From Brevipalpus yothersi (Eukaryota > Arthropoda > Arachnida > Trombidiformes > Tenuipalpidae): 64,000 nt of DNA. Below are positions 12,493-23,816 of the stretch, one piece after another; the stretch's first letter is position 1; each line of letters begins with the position of its first letter. Location of the stretch: the NCBI GenBank assembly GCA_003956705.1, contig QZCP01000140.1, positions 115,859 to 179,858 on the forward strand, given 5' to 3'. Made by a program: the position numbers and the translations under genes. The notes below the pieces were generated by a model. It made no database searches, was not told the origin of the DNA, and saw nothing but the letters and a program-made list of their open reading frames with translations.

Positions 12493-13118
12493 ATGATTCG
12501 AATAAATATTCTCAATTATATTTTTGTTTATATTTTGATTCTGGTGCTGTTTTCCTCAATAGTGGACGCCAACAATGGTATTCTAGGGAATATTGATTTG
12601 GATGATAAACTAGAAATTGCCAAAAAAGTTGGATCAGCGCTTGTGTTGTATGTTTATAATCATGATCAGCCAGTTCTCAGGTGATCTAATGAAATTTTAA
12701 TTTATGTTTTTCTCAGAGCTTTGAAAAGTCGAAAATTCATGCTACCTCTTCCTCTAGTGTTTCCTGTTCCAATACCGTAAGTAGTTGATCAAAACTATCC
12801 TATCCTATCCTATCCTTAGAATAGATAAGACGTTTCGCTTCAAGTGATATTTTCTTAGCGAATTCGCTAACGAGTAATCAAAAACCATTATTAAATTCGA
12901 ATAATATCGAAATTCAGAAACGTTTTGGTGGTTTTAACCCTGGATCATCTTAGCATTATGTAGAACGAGTTTTTGAAATTCTCAAGATTCTGATCATTTT
13001 TTTTTGCCACAGTATTTACAGAAATTACCAGCCTGTAATACATGATCCATGGTTTTGGAAGCTACAAGCCAAGAGTCATCTAATTCATGGTTTCGGAGGA
13101 TATGGTGGATTCGGTTAA
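12493..13118 (+). CDS. Small secreted protein, unrecognised, three coding exons
   Basis: Exons are 12493-12680, 12717-12776 and 13013-13118, all bounded by GT-AG introns of 36 and 236 bp, and the frame is kept across both junctions. The product is 117 residues. Residues 1-27 form a strong signal peptide (basic MIR start, long I/L/V/F core, likely cleavage after SIVDA). The mature part of about 90 residues has an acidic helix-like stretch (DLDDKLEIAKKV), a proline-rich segment (LPLPLVFPVPIPIY), an aromatic patch (HDPWFWKL) and a glycine-rich tail, GFGGYGGFG. The tail recalls small glycine-rich cuticle or secreted peptides of arthropods, but no family can be named. It has no cysteines. It lies tail-to-tail with CNOT2, 279 bp apart. 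The model rests on signal peptide and phase consistency, not on homology. Confidence 0.65.
12796..12815. repeat. (TATCC)4 tandem repeat
   Basis: Four copies of a pentamer lie inside intron 2 of the small secreted gene. Confidence 0.9.
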
Positions 13119-13397
13119 AGGAGCCGAAGAGCAGTTTGGAAGCTATGATGAAGGTATCAAATCGAATTTTGGATATAACAAGTTCACCTAGTTTTCATAT
13201 TTTTGAGGTTTTTGATGAATCAAGAATGCTAGGTGGCCAGCTTGAAGCGATATGGAAGAATTTGAGACAGTATTGATAATTAAGGAACAATTAAGTAACG
13301 GAAAAATTTTTTGAAAGAAAACGAATGATTTCAGCTGATAGAATGTTTTTCTTCGATTTCTACAAACATGATGATTAAAAACTTGGTAAACTTCAAT

Positions 13398-13680
13398 TTA
13401 CAGTGAAACCAAGCTACCAGTTGGTGGTGTTTGCTGCCCTACCAGACTATTTGTGATATGAGGATATGGCGGAGCCATAGGTTTCTGTTCTAGGCGATTA
13501 TAATCAAGCAAAAATTCCTTTGCCACTCTGCGCCAATTATGAGCATCGAAAAAGTAGTAGGTTCCTCGTTCATAGTTTGAACATTTTTCAATTGGAGGCA
13601 TCCCTGGAGCTCGTGTTATCCAAACTTTTTCGTCTTTGTGATAGCGCCAGTCTCTGGTATACCTAGATAATAGAAAGAAA

Positions 13681-13747
<67 letters not shown>

Positions 13748-14727
13748 TTCATCTTCTTGGCCGAGATGGGAAAAGCTGAGCAATCACTAAACAGAAGCAT
13801 TGGATCGATCATGATAACTGAAAATTGTACTTACAATTCAGTAGCGGCAGCCAATTGAATCAAGTCATTTGGAAACATATAAAATAGGAAGAAAAGAGTG
13901 TCATCGCCGTAACGGTTCAGTTTAATGGGCAGCAATTTTTCTCTGATTTGACTGTTTATGAGGTATTCATGAGGTACAGGATAATCCATCTCGTGAGGTT
14001 TGAGGGATTGGTCAGACCATGGCCCAGAGAAGGTAGAATAAAGATTGTCGGTTGAGTTAAGATCCAACTTGAGAGTGGCGAGATCGATTCCCAGAGCCAA
14101 AGATACTAGATTGGGATCAGATTCGGCAGCTCGTATGAAAGTTAATAGACCAACCATACCAAACTGGTCTGTTACCATTCCTGGTGGTATGTTGCTAACT
14201 CTTCCGTCTTTGCTGGTCTGTATTCCTCTTTTCACACTCTTACTAGACGTTAGTCCACTTATTGAGGGAGATTCGCTATTGGGAGAGCTCATATTCGCCG
14301 AAGAGCCTGAAGGACCAGAAATTTGCTGATTAGAATTGTTCATGATGGAGTTTGACCCCAGAATGCCACCCAGACCAGTGTTGGACTGATTTCTTTTAAG
14401 GTTCTCATGTCCTCCGTGTGATTGAACATTGTTATTGTTATTACTACTGTTGTTCGAGTTACTGGTGGAACCAGGTAGGGCAGGAAAGTCTTCCGATAGA
14501 ATGGTGAACTCCTGATTGGAGGAACTTGTAGGTACATTGTCTTTTACCATTCCAACATAAGGAGGCCGAACAGAATTGGAGCTAAACAGAGATTCACCTA
14601 GATTGCCACCACTTAAGGAAGGGAACTCACTGAGATCAAGAGCACTTGGAGGCCCTCTTCCACTGTCGGGCATCGAGTTACGAAAGTGGCAGTACCACTT
14701 AAGGAGAAACTTTTGATTGGGGTCCAT
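13398..14727 (-). CDS. CNOT2: CCR4-NOT complex subunit 2 (NOT2/Regena)
   Basis: Coding exons are 13835-14727 and 13398-13662, joined by a 172-bp intron; the split codon gives ...AATEL-YTRDWRYHKDEKVW.... The product is 385 residues. CNOT2 is a scaffold subunit of the CCR4-NOT deadenylase complex that acts in mRNA decay and translational repression, pairing with CNOT3 through its C-terminal NOT box. Matching motifs are DLSEFPSLSG near the N-terminus, PYVGMV, EFTILSEDFPALPGS, the very conserved GRVSNIPPGMVTDQFGMVGL, and the C-terminal NOT box with YHKDEKVWITRAPG and ERGTYYFFD. An Asn/Ser-rich low-complexity linker separates the two halves. The ATG at 14727 follows an in-frame stop, so the model lacks the roughly 200-residue N-terminal extension of vertebrate CNOT2; an upstream spliced exon is possible. 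It is head-to-head with TOM40. Confidence 0.95.
13686..13742. repeat. (GA)n tract in the CNOT2 intron
   Basis: A GA tract of about 57 bp on the plus strand. On the coding (minus) strand it reads (CT)n and ends about 20 bp before the splice acceptor, so it extends the polypyrimidine tract. It makes up a third of the intron. Confidence 0.95.
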
Positions 14728-15036
14728 TTCATCAATTTTGTTGATAAGTAATCACTTTCTGAATCCACAAAAGTAAAACAAAAACAATTATTTTAAGTCT
14801 CAAACTGATCAAAAGCAAAGCTTTCAAAGCAATATTCAATATTGCTGTATACAGTGTATTTTGCTCAACCTTTTTGAAGCGCCATCTCTTAACATTCACT
14901 TGTGAAGCAAAGACAGCATGAAAGCATGAAAGCTGCCGAAAACGTGATTCTTGTGTGTGTTCCAACACATTAGACATCATTCTGATTAATGTGATTCGTA
15001 ATCCCAATTAGTCAACACTACCACTCCTGATTCGTG
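14728..15036. promoter_or_regulatory. Divergent promoter region between CNOT2 and TOM40
   Basis: Only 309 bp separate the two start codons, which point away from each other, so both promoters and both 5' leaders must share this interval. No TATA box stands out in a position that would serve either gene. If CNOT2 has an upstream coding exon, it could also fall here. Confidence 0.6.
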
Positions 15037-16345
15037 ATGGGAAATGTCCATGCATCGGCCCCGCCGCCACCACTCACACCGATTCCGGAACCTCAGCCGG
15101 TGAAAGAGGTCCCAAGTCCGAGTGAGGACAGCAAAAGTAAACCAGGGACGTTAGAAGAACTCCATAAAAAGTGTAAAGGTCTGTACCCTTTCATTATTGA
15201 TTTGATTTTTTTGGGGAATCACCATTTTCATTTTTGTCCTCTCATGATTTTAGATGTATTTCCGATGCCTTTTCAAGGAGCGCGAATTGTGTTTAATCGT
15301 GGTCTCAGTAATCATTTTCAAATAAACCACACTGCCAGCATGTCCTCCAGTATGCCGCCTGGTCAAAGTGGCTATAAGTTTGGTGCAACCTATGTTGGAT
15401 GTCAAATTGTTGGTCCTGGAGAAGCTTATCCAGTACTTCTTGGAGATATAGATCCTAGTGGTAACTTAAATGCAAACATTCTGTGCCAGTTTCATCCTAG
15501 ACTGAGAACAAAAGCTGTTGTTCAGGTAGGAAACAATTTGATCAGTTCATACTCCTGGAATTACGATTGTCAAAACTCGGAAAAATCTTTCTCTAATCTT
15601 AGATACAAGACTCTAAGACGGCTGGATATCAAGTTTCAAATGATTATCGTGGAAAAAATTACACAGCATCACTTATTCTCGGAAATGTCGATCCTGTCAT
15701 GAGGGCCGGCATGAGTGTTTTTCATTATTTACAAGCAGTTTCCCCAACACTCGATTTGGGAACAGAACTCGCAGTTCAATTTGGTCCACAAACTCCTGGA
15801 GGAATTTTCACTGGTAAGCTCCGACCCTGTAGTTGATATAACGTTTTCTGATCCACCCTTCCATTGTAGCTCTATCATTAGCTGGTCGATATTCCTCACC
15901 CGATAAGCGCCATATATTCAGTGGAACCCTAAGTCCTCAACAAGTTCATGTTTGCTACTACCAAAAAGCTAGTGAAAACCTTCAGGTAACAATATTCTCT
16001 CAATTTTCTCTCTATAAGGATACGACTGACCTTTTTGCTCTCTTCTCAGTACGGAGTCGAAGTTGAGACCAACTTACGAATGGGTGAAAGTTATGCTAAG
16101 TTCGGCTATCAGCTAGATTTACCAAAAGCTGAAGCGCTATTCAGAGGTAACTACTTCTGTTCCTTCTTATTTTATTCCTTAAATTGTGACCTTCCTTTCA
16201 AGGTTCGATCGATTCTGATTTTGGTATAACCGGTGTCTACGAAAAAAAATTGGCGCCATTACCACTCACATTCAGTTTAAGTGGCCACGTGAGACAAGGC
16301 TGGAATCCAATGTATGGTTTTGGAATAGGATTAATGCTTGGATAG
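15037..16345 (+). CDS. TOMM40: Mitochondrial import receptor subunit TOM40
   Basis: Six exons: 15037-15178, 15254-15525, 15603-15813, 15870-15985, 16050-16146 and 16203-16345. Introns are 56-77 bp and phase is kept throughout; the product is 326 residues. TOM40 is the 19-strand beta-barrel pore of the outer mitochondrial membrane through which nuclear-encoded precursors enter. The N-terminus (residues 1-37) is proline-rich and cytosolic, as is usual. The barrel shows the family signature, from FPMPFQGARIVFNRGLSNHF through GYKFGATYVG and NYTASLILGNVDP to the last strand, GWNPMYGFGIGLMLG, which ends in the aromatic/glycine pattern used as a sorting signal. Length is a little under the human protein (361), mainly in the N-terminal tail. 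ATG 15037 is used; the codon before it is GTG. Confidence 0.97.
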
Positions 16346-16389
16346 TTATATATAGACGTGATATAATTAATTGAGTAGTTCGTTTTGTT

Positions 16390-16395
16390 AATAAA
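16390..16395 (+). terminator. Polyadenylation signal of TOM40
   Basis: AATAAA lies 45 bp after the TOM40 stop codon. Confidence 0.65.
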
Positions 16396-16954
16396 ACTTA
16401 CCCCTAGGGTGGAAAAAGACATCAAAAGAAGTGCTTGTCATGTACCAACCCTCTCAATGAATGATGAATTGGTCAACCCAACATTATCTGATGCTCATTC
16501 TTGAGAAATCTTGAAAAGAGAAGGATTGTTTCAAGAATGATTCAGAAGACAAAATGATTGAGTCAAAAGCTAAGTAGAAATACCAATTCATTACGGATTG
16601 AAGATCTCAAGCAAACTTTAAGAAACTTCTTGACTCACTGCTCTCTGGATACAACTTCCAGATAGTACAAAATATCAGGCAAATCGGCTTGATTCAAGGC
16701 AAGAAGAGGACGACTGTATTAAAATATGATATTTCATTGATAGAGACGAAAAATTTCGCTTCAAATTATTTGGAATAGAATTAGCACAAAACTAAAAGCC
16801 TCAAAAGAGAGGAATTAGAGGAAAAAATTGCCATTTAAATAATCAGCTGTTTTCCGTAGAAATCCCAATAGAAGAAAACAACCTCCACTTGCTAAGTATC
16901 CGTATTCCATTAGAAACTTCGGCCTTCAATGGTGAGCAATGGTTGTGTGTCGGT
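16396..16954. other. Intergenic region between convergent TOM40 and VAMP
   Basis: A 559-bp AT-rich gap that should contain both 3' ends, with the VAMP 3' UTR on the minus strand. No coding sequence or repeat was seen. Confidence 0.6.
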
Positions 16955-17348
16955 TCATGAATAAAAACTTGAAATTATCACAATCAGTAGGACAATCACA
17001 ACAGCAGCCAAAATGGCCATCATTTTCATGTTTCTCCACCATTCTTTACGCTTGAGTTTGATAGCTTGTTGCTCAAATTGTGATGCACCTTGCTGCAAAG
17101 CCTCGGCCCTATCGTCTAGTTCATTCAATTTTTGATCTCTTTCAAGCACTTTTTCCACATTCGTTCTCATAATACCAACCACTTCGTCAACTTGGGCCTG
17201 TGTTTGTTGGAGACGTTTGGAGGAGGCAGAGTTGGAATCGCCAAAACCTTGTCTGTACACATAAATATATAATAAGTACATGCATATGTATGCCAAAAAG
17301 GGAAGTGGCTCACCACAAGCAACTGGTGACTTACCTTGATTGATCCAT
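16955..17348 (-). CDS. VAMP/synaptobrevin R-SNARE
   Basis: Two coding exons: 17335-17348 (only 14 nt, ATG GAT CAA TCA AG) and 16955-17252, separated by an 82-bp intron. The product is 103 residues. It is a vesicle-anchored R-SNARE that pairs with syntaxin and SNAP-25-type Q-SNAREs to drive exocytosis. The SNARE motif spans about residues 17-76 with the zero-layer arginine at 43 in KVLERDQKL, followed by the basic/tryptophan juxtamembrane linker KLKRKEWWRNMK and a C-terminal membrane anchor at about 82-100. It resembles VAMP1/2/3 and fly Syb/nSyb. The N-terminal variable region is only about 16 residues, without the proline-rich segment of vertebrate VAMP2. Whether it is the neuronal or the ubiquitous paralogue cannot be decided from this copy alone. 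It converges on TOM40. Confidence 0.95.
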
Positions 17349-19562
17349 TTTTTATACTCCCAGCGAAAAAGGCAAAAAGGTGTAGATGAAGTGATTTATT
17401 GACAATCAAAACAATTGGAAAATACAAAATGAATGGCAAAAAAAGAATAATCAATGGTGTAAGGCACTTAATTTAATTTTTGAAAATTTAATCACAAGCC
17501 GACACAACAACAGTTGAACAGTTTAACATTGTATTGCTTTACTCTTGAGCCTAACTCAGGATGACTCATCTCTCTCTACTAGCGACATCTTTCTTGGTCG
17601 CAAGATTTTCCCTCATTTTTCTCTACAATCTAAAGAATCTCAATCTCGCAAGTCTTGCAAATATTAACATTTCCACCTCTGATCTACTTAATTCTTGATA
17701 CTCATCTGAATTCAATCGACTAAAGCTATCAACCAAGGCATACATTCCAGCTACTAGGGGAACCGAGTTTGGAATTGATATATAATCGAGAGAAGAATTT
17801 TTTCGAATAAATGTTCGAATAAAAAAAATTTCCAATAGTCTGGATTGGCCATGGGATTATTTTGGAGATCAAGTTGAATTTGTTCAATTTTATGGAATTG
17901 GATGGGAAAAACTTTTCATGCCTTCAATTGCTATAGAAAAACTAAGCAACTTGAATTCACCAAGCATAAGATGGCACCTCATGCTCTTGATGGAATGTTT
18001 TTCGTGACATGTGAACATCTTCTGGCCTATCTCGTTTGTGAGCGTGAAAACTCAAAAAATCGATCCCAATAGAAACTTGAATTCAATACTGGGCCCATCA
18101 AATAATCGAAAGGAGCTCTGGAATCAGGTGAAAAAGTTTTCAATCATTATTTTCCGGAAAAAATGACTATACTATAATGATGAATGAAATTGTAATGCCC
18201 GAACTTTGAGCATTTCTGTAACATTTTTACGCTTAATGAATTATTGTGTAAAAATCATTTTTTTCAGGTCATCATTTAGATCAAACTGAGAGCAATCATA
18301 TCTGATCATCATTCGTAATTTTTCATGTGGTGAATAAGATAAGGAATTGCCTGAGACAAACTTTTCCGTTTCTTAAATCCTTCTAATTTGCAAAATCTTG
18401 ACTTGTTCACTGATGGAATACAGACAAACATGACATTTTATCGATTCCAGAGTAGAGGAAATGAAAGTAGGGAGAAAGAAAAAAATTCTTTCTCTTCGGA
18501 AGAAAGCTTAGCCATCAGGAAGACCAAAAAATTGCAATGATCTACAAGATCATTACCAACTACAGGATTGAATCGAATTATCGAGCGCGTTTGGTGCATT
18601 CAGGGGAATGAGAATGCAACAATCGATGTCCAGCTTTTGTGAAGACAGTAAATCGACCTATTTAGGGTGGGAAATGATGAGAGAGTAGCTATTGTGGTTG
18701 ACTAATCTACTAGCTAATCCATTGAGATTTTCTTTTTCCGCTTCTCTTCTCACTCTCTCATGCGGACTGTGATGCGGTCAAATGATGCTCATCATCTTCA
18801 GTTTATCCTCTAATCATTCGCTTTTGGATAAGAGGTTCGCTTTACAAATCGTTTCGATTCAACCAACTCATTCTTTTGATAAATCTTAGTGTTTTGCAAA
18901 GAGCTGTATCGCTTATTTCGATGAAAAGATTATCCAAACATATTGAATCAATGCTACTCTCATGATACACAAAACAGCCACTCGATCAGCTTCCAAAATC
19001 AGCTCAATCAGACTCACTATCATATCTCTCCATTTTGATAAGGCTATGACAATATTTCTACTTTCAGATGCACGATTGTGCTCTATTCAGATTTTATGAA
19101 CAGATATAGATCTCATTCGGTGGAAGCTATTTTATGTTGTTGATGGAGAGAAAATCTTGAGAATCAAGTTAATAAAATAAGAAATTATGATTGAAAAGCT
19201 TATCGGAGAGTAGAAAAGAAGAATTAAAGAGAAAAGAGGTTTCGAAATTTCACATCTAGCAGTACTGAAGATAATCCTGAGCAAAAGACTGCAAACATGT
19301 TGTATAGCAAACATCATGAGGAAGCCGATTTAGAGGATGGAAGTAAATTTGTAAATCGAATAAAATCGGCCCATCTAGCAAGACATTGGAAAGTTTTAAT
19401 GGATCTTCACACACACACACATCCCCACAGCCTTTAATGCAATGAAGAAGACATGGATGGAAGCAAAGTAAGCAACACTCGTTCATTCTGTTGCCCCATC
19501 CTGTCTGTTTCAATCTAACCAGCGGTGTCCTCCCTTGTTCCTTCTTCATTTTGACAGCCACA

Positions 19563-19596
<34 letters not shown>

Positions 19597-22500
19597 TTTC
19601 ATCGAGATCATTTCTTTTCAATCGAGTGGCAAAGACGCTGGGCTCTAAAGAATGGTTCCTTAAATCGAGCCCATTGAGCAGTTAAAGTCGGTGGGAGTTC
19701 GATAAGGGACCAGCCAGCAAGTAAAGGCCACGATGGACACACGGTTGGCACCTCCAGCATGCCAATCGATCGATAGCCCACCGAGTAGGGTGGCTATGTA
19801 CATCCTTCCTCTCCACAGGAACTTTCAAGCACTCATCATTCGAAAATCATTTTTGAATGGCTCATGTCGCTTTTCAGGACAACCAGAGGACCCGCTGTCA
19901 GGGGCATATTATATCATGCTTTGGTTTATTATCAAATCTAAAACCAATATTCCGTCGTTTTATTCTCCAACTAATGGGTTGGAAAATATTCTCTCTGCAT
20001 GAACAAGATTGGGTTCGAAATCATATGCAACGACGAGCTCGATAAGAAGAATAATCGTCTTGTTGACAAGATAAAAAATGATGAACTCAGAATTGAGCAA
20101 GAGAAGGATTTTGAATGTTCATTGTGGAGTGAATGAAACGAAAAGCTCATGGAAGAAGAAGAAGAAGGGGAAGAAGATTCAGCAAATTCAATAGACCCTC
20201 AGGCTTATCATGCAAAGGTTCTAGAAATTGAACAAGAATTCTCACCCAAACACAAGCAAGCTATATGTTTTCTCTCTCTCTCTCTTCTCTTCTCTTAGGA
20301 TTGCAACTCATTTACAGATACAGATGAGCTTCTATCAGTAAGCAAAAAATTTCTATCCACTTTTCCAAAGTCTCTATCTGGAATCGTAAGTACAATAGAA
20401 TTAAAGTGATATTTAAAACGACGGTGATTATGAAAGGAGTGAAAAACCAAGGTAGTTTGATGAATGTTTCAAAAATATTCAAAAGGCTATGTAAGCTTTA
20501 CTTTTTGCTGGAAAATTTGTGGTGTTGAAGAGGAAAAGAGCATCACAATCATTGAGCTATTGTGTTGAAAGAATATTACTAGAAGGCTTTCAAGTGCCTT
20601 CCCTTCAAGGCAAGTAGAGGAGGCATTTTGCATGTATGCATGAATAACTACATATTCATGAGCGTTCTTATATCATCACAAGGACTCATCGGTGGAAGAG
20701 TGTATTGATTAAATCGATGGAGGCACGAGCTGGCCTGCTATTTTTGTGAGCCCGAATGTGCAAAGAAATCACGTTCATTAGCTGTTGCTCATTGATTAAC
20801 TGCAGCACAATAAGTTAGCTGTTGAGCTATTTCATTTCACCATCAGCATGTGATGATGAAGGAAAAATTTTTAGGGCCACAATGAAGCATAAGCTAGCAT
20901 ACTGGAAGGCAAGCGACAACAAACAATGGCATTCCTCTCATTCATCAGCCACTCGCCAATATAAGGCACGCATTACGCAAGGGAGGCCAGAAAAGAGGAG
21001 CCAAACAGCAATCCAACTCGCGCCCGGCCTTTGTTCACCAAAGCATGCGATGGATTCCCAACATATTTCTCTAGCTAATGTTTACTTATTCAATCATTAT
21101 CTTTTCCCAATATTCACGCCCTCCCCAACACCTCATACAGCTCATACGGCTCTCCATAGTTGGCCGAAGTGGGAGGTGAACGATGATGGTACTAGCAGCT
21201 TCCATTAATATTTGATTCTTTCTCAGATGATCATGCCTTTCATCAACCTCATGGAATATACTCTCCACCGGGTCAAGCTTCAGAATCAAGTATAATATGA
21301 TTATCAACCCAGGTTGTATCAAGGACCATATGAACCTTTGATTTTTTCAGATAATAACTAACATGAGGTCAACTAGCTTAGCGAAGTCGAGAAGAAGAAG
21401 ATCGAGCATTTTTTCAAAAAAACCTGGAAACTTTTCCCAAGCGCAAAGTCTTCGGAGCAATAATTTTAATTTTGGTCCACTAAAAGCCCAATCAACGAAC
21501 AATGAAAATTATGCTAATATAGGAATGTTTTGGATTTTACAATCTTGTGACCTGCACTATTTCCAAATGACTATTTCTTAATTCCGACAGAACGTTTCGT
21601 AGAGATATATATTGGCATGAAGAGAATGGAATGATCTTGGAATTTCCTTTATGTTCTATTTTATTCATTTGCATAAACAGGGTAATAATATCTCAAATCT
21701 GATAGCTATTGAGAGTTCTCAAAAATCCTGATAATTTTCAAATTATGAGCATTAGATCAGCATCAGAGGATCGCTAATATATCGAGGCTTTCAACTACAG
21801 CTGTGAGTTTGCATCGTTTTTGTATGACGACACTAGTGATTAAATTTGAGAATACCAGTGTTTCATTCAATAAGTGCTAATTTAGTTCACCCATGATCTA
21901 TACACCCAATTCAGTGATCACACTTGCTCTCGTTTGAATTATGCATGAGATGCACTCATAATCATGTTGTTACTTATCAATTTGCGGGACCGAAATTATG
22001 ATAGCAACTTTTCACACGCTTTCTAGTATATACACCGGCCATTTCAATAGCAATGAAAGCGAACCTTGAAGCAGCATAGTGAATGGGCTGAACTGTTTTG
22101 CTCACATTGAAAGAATCAGATCGCGATTTGCGTTCGAAATCATCATAAGGCACCGGGTCAGAGATAATATCACGCAAAACTAGCAAAACAACGAATAAAT
22201 TATGGATGCTGCTATGTATTAGATGATTCAGAATTTTTCTCCCTTTTAACCAAAACTCCTCCACTCAATGTGCACGATAGAGTTGAATTTTTCTCTCAAA
22301 ATATATCTCAGCAATAAGGTACAAGAAGCGAAATTTTTGCCCAAGTAGAGAGCGGTATGCTGAAACTGGTGTAAGAATCTGAAGTGTAGCAGACTCATAA
22401 GCTGAGAAAAACTTACAAAAAGGCTACTTTGTGACCAATTCAGGGTCCAAATGAACTTGAATGACAAAATGTCCCTAACAATGGGTCTATTTAATGAATG

Positions 22501-23501
22501 AGACGGTAAGAGTTGCTGTTTACATGTCGCTAACATATGAGTGAATCTATTCATGAGAGTGCCAATGATTCAAATTGACTATGCATGGTTTACTGTGCCC
22601 TCAGGGGAGCGTTCAGATGTACCGTTTGACTTGTCCCAACTGATCGGACCTGGTGTCTAGGGTAGGACAGGCCACTGGAGAGTGATCATTTGATGATGAT
22701 GGAAACCTTTCAAAAGAATGAGTTATGTACTCTCGTAAAGATATTCTGTTTGTGTGAGAAAGTAATAGTAACAATCGATGATTTGCAAGTTGAAAGGGAT
22801 ATGATCGCTGCTTGAGACCATAGTTATAGAGAAATCACTTTTCTGATTGTCAAATGCTACATCTCTACTACTGAATATATGTATATAGATGGAATCAGTC
22901 GCCATGATAGACTCGAAAAGATACTCGATTAGGTTAGCATCCGAACAAGTGATCCTAAATATTATCGTTGAGTTATACATGCATATTGCTGGAAGAAGAT
23001 CATTTCTCAGAATCTCTCAACTAGATACTTGATCATGCATGTAGTGAAAACAACATCCCCTGAGTTACCCTGCCACTGACAGATCCTATAGTGTCTCCAT
23101 AGGGCTGCTACGCTTGGCTCCGAAAGTATTCCATTAAACTAAATCAAAAGAAATGATGCAAATAGAATGAATTCTTTGGGTGAAAAATCATGTCATTGAG
23201 AAAAGAGGAGCTAGAAAAACATCAAAATCACGAAAGAGAGTCTTTTTTGTGTTCCAAATGCAAGGCCTGGATGGCTGAATGATTGTTTTCTCTATCTTTC
23301 ACTTGCCTACTAATTGTAGTATGAAGTCTTCAGCTTCAGTGACAAATGTTATGCGATCAGTGAATCCGAATTAATTTGAGTTAATTATTGGGATGCTGTG
23401 CGGTGGCTGTTAGTGGCGAGCGAGAGGCACTCATTTGCTTTTGATGGTCTTCATGATCTTTTAGATGCTTGAATGAAGAAATCGGTTAATAAATGACTTG
23501 A

Positions 23502-23512
23502 TAATCAAATTA
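23502..23512. promoter_or_regulatory. P3-type paired-class homeodomain site (TAATCAAATTA)
   Basis: An inverted TAAT pair with a 3-base spacer, the classical binding site of Q50 paired-class homeodomain dimers. It lies in a 250-bp patch (about 23370-23615) rich in TTAATT/ATTA cores, 3.3 kb upstream of the Vsx start codon. Confidence 0.35.
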
Positions 23513-23736
23513 ACGCTCCTTCTTATGCGAAATATGATCAAATCTATTATATTCAAACATGATTATTACATGATTGATGCCTTCCAATTGCTCTAGAATT
23601 AAAGTTAATTTCGATCTGTCGCGATTAGCACTTGGAAAAATCGACATGCATTCATACTGACGGCCACTGTTTGTCGAACCTCACTCTTGCATCATCATCA
23701 TCATTTCCCTTGCCTCAAAATTCATCTTACTCATCT

Positions 23737-23770
23737 NNNNNNNNNNNNNNNNNNNNNNNNNNNNNNNNNN
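23737..23770. other. Assembly gap (34 N)
   Basis: A run of N directly abuts a (CT)22 tract, so the gap is an unresolved microsatellite and its true length is unknown. Confidence 0.99.

Positions 23771-23814
<44 letters not shown>
23771..23814. repeat. (CT)n microsatellite at the gap edge
   Basis: About 22 CT units; the tract probably extends into the gap on its left. Confidence 0.95.

Positions 23815-23816
<2 letters not shown>

Noticed and set aside
20005..20016. GGTTCGAAATC resembling a tRNA B box
   Set aside because: No matching A box, acceptor stem or cloverleaf could be drawn around it.
20822..21208. 128-codon open frame on the plus strand
   Set aside because: It starts at TTG, has no known motif or splice context, and its composition looks like untranslated sequence.
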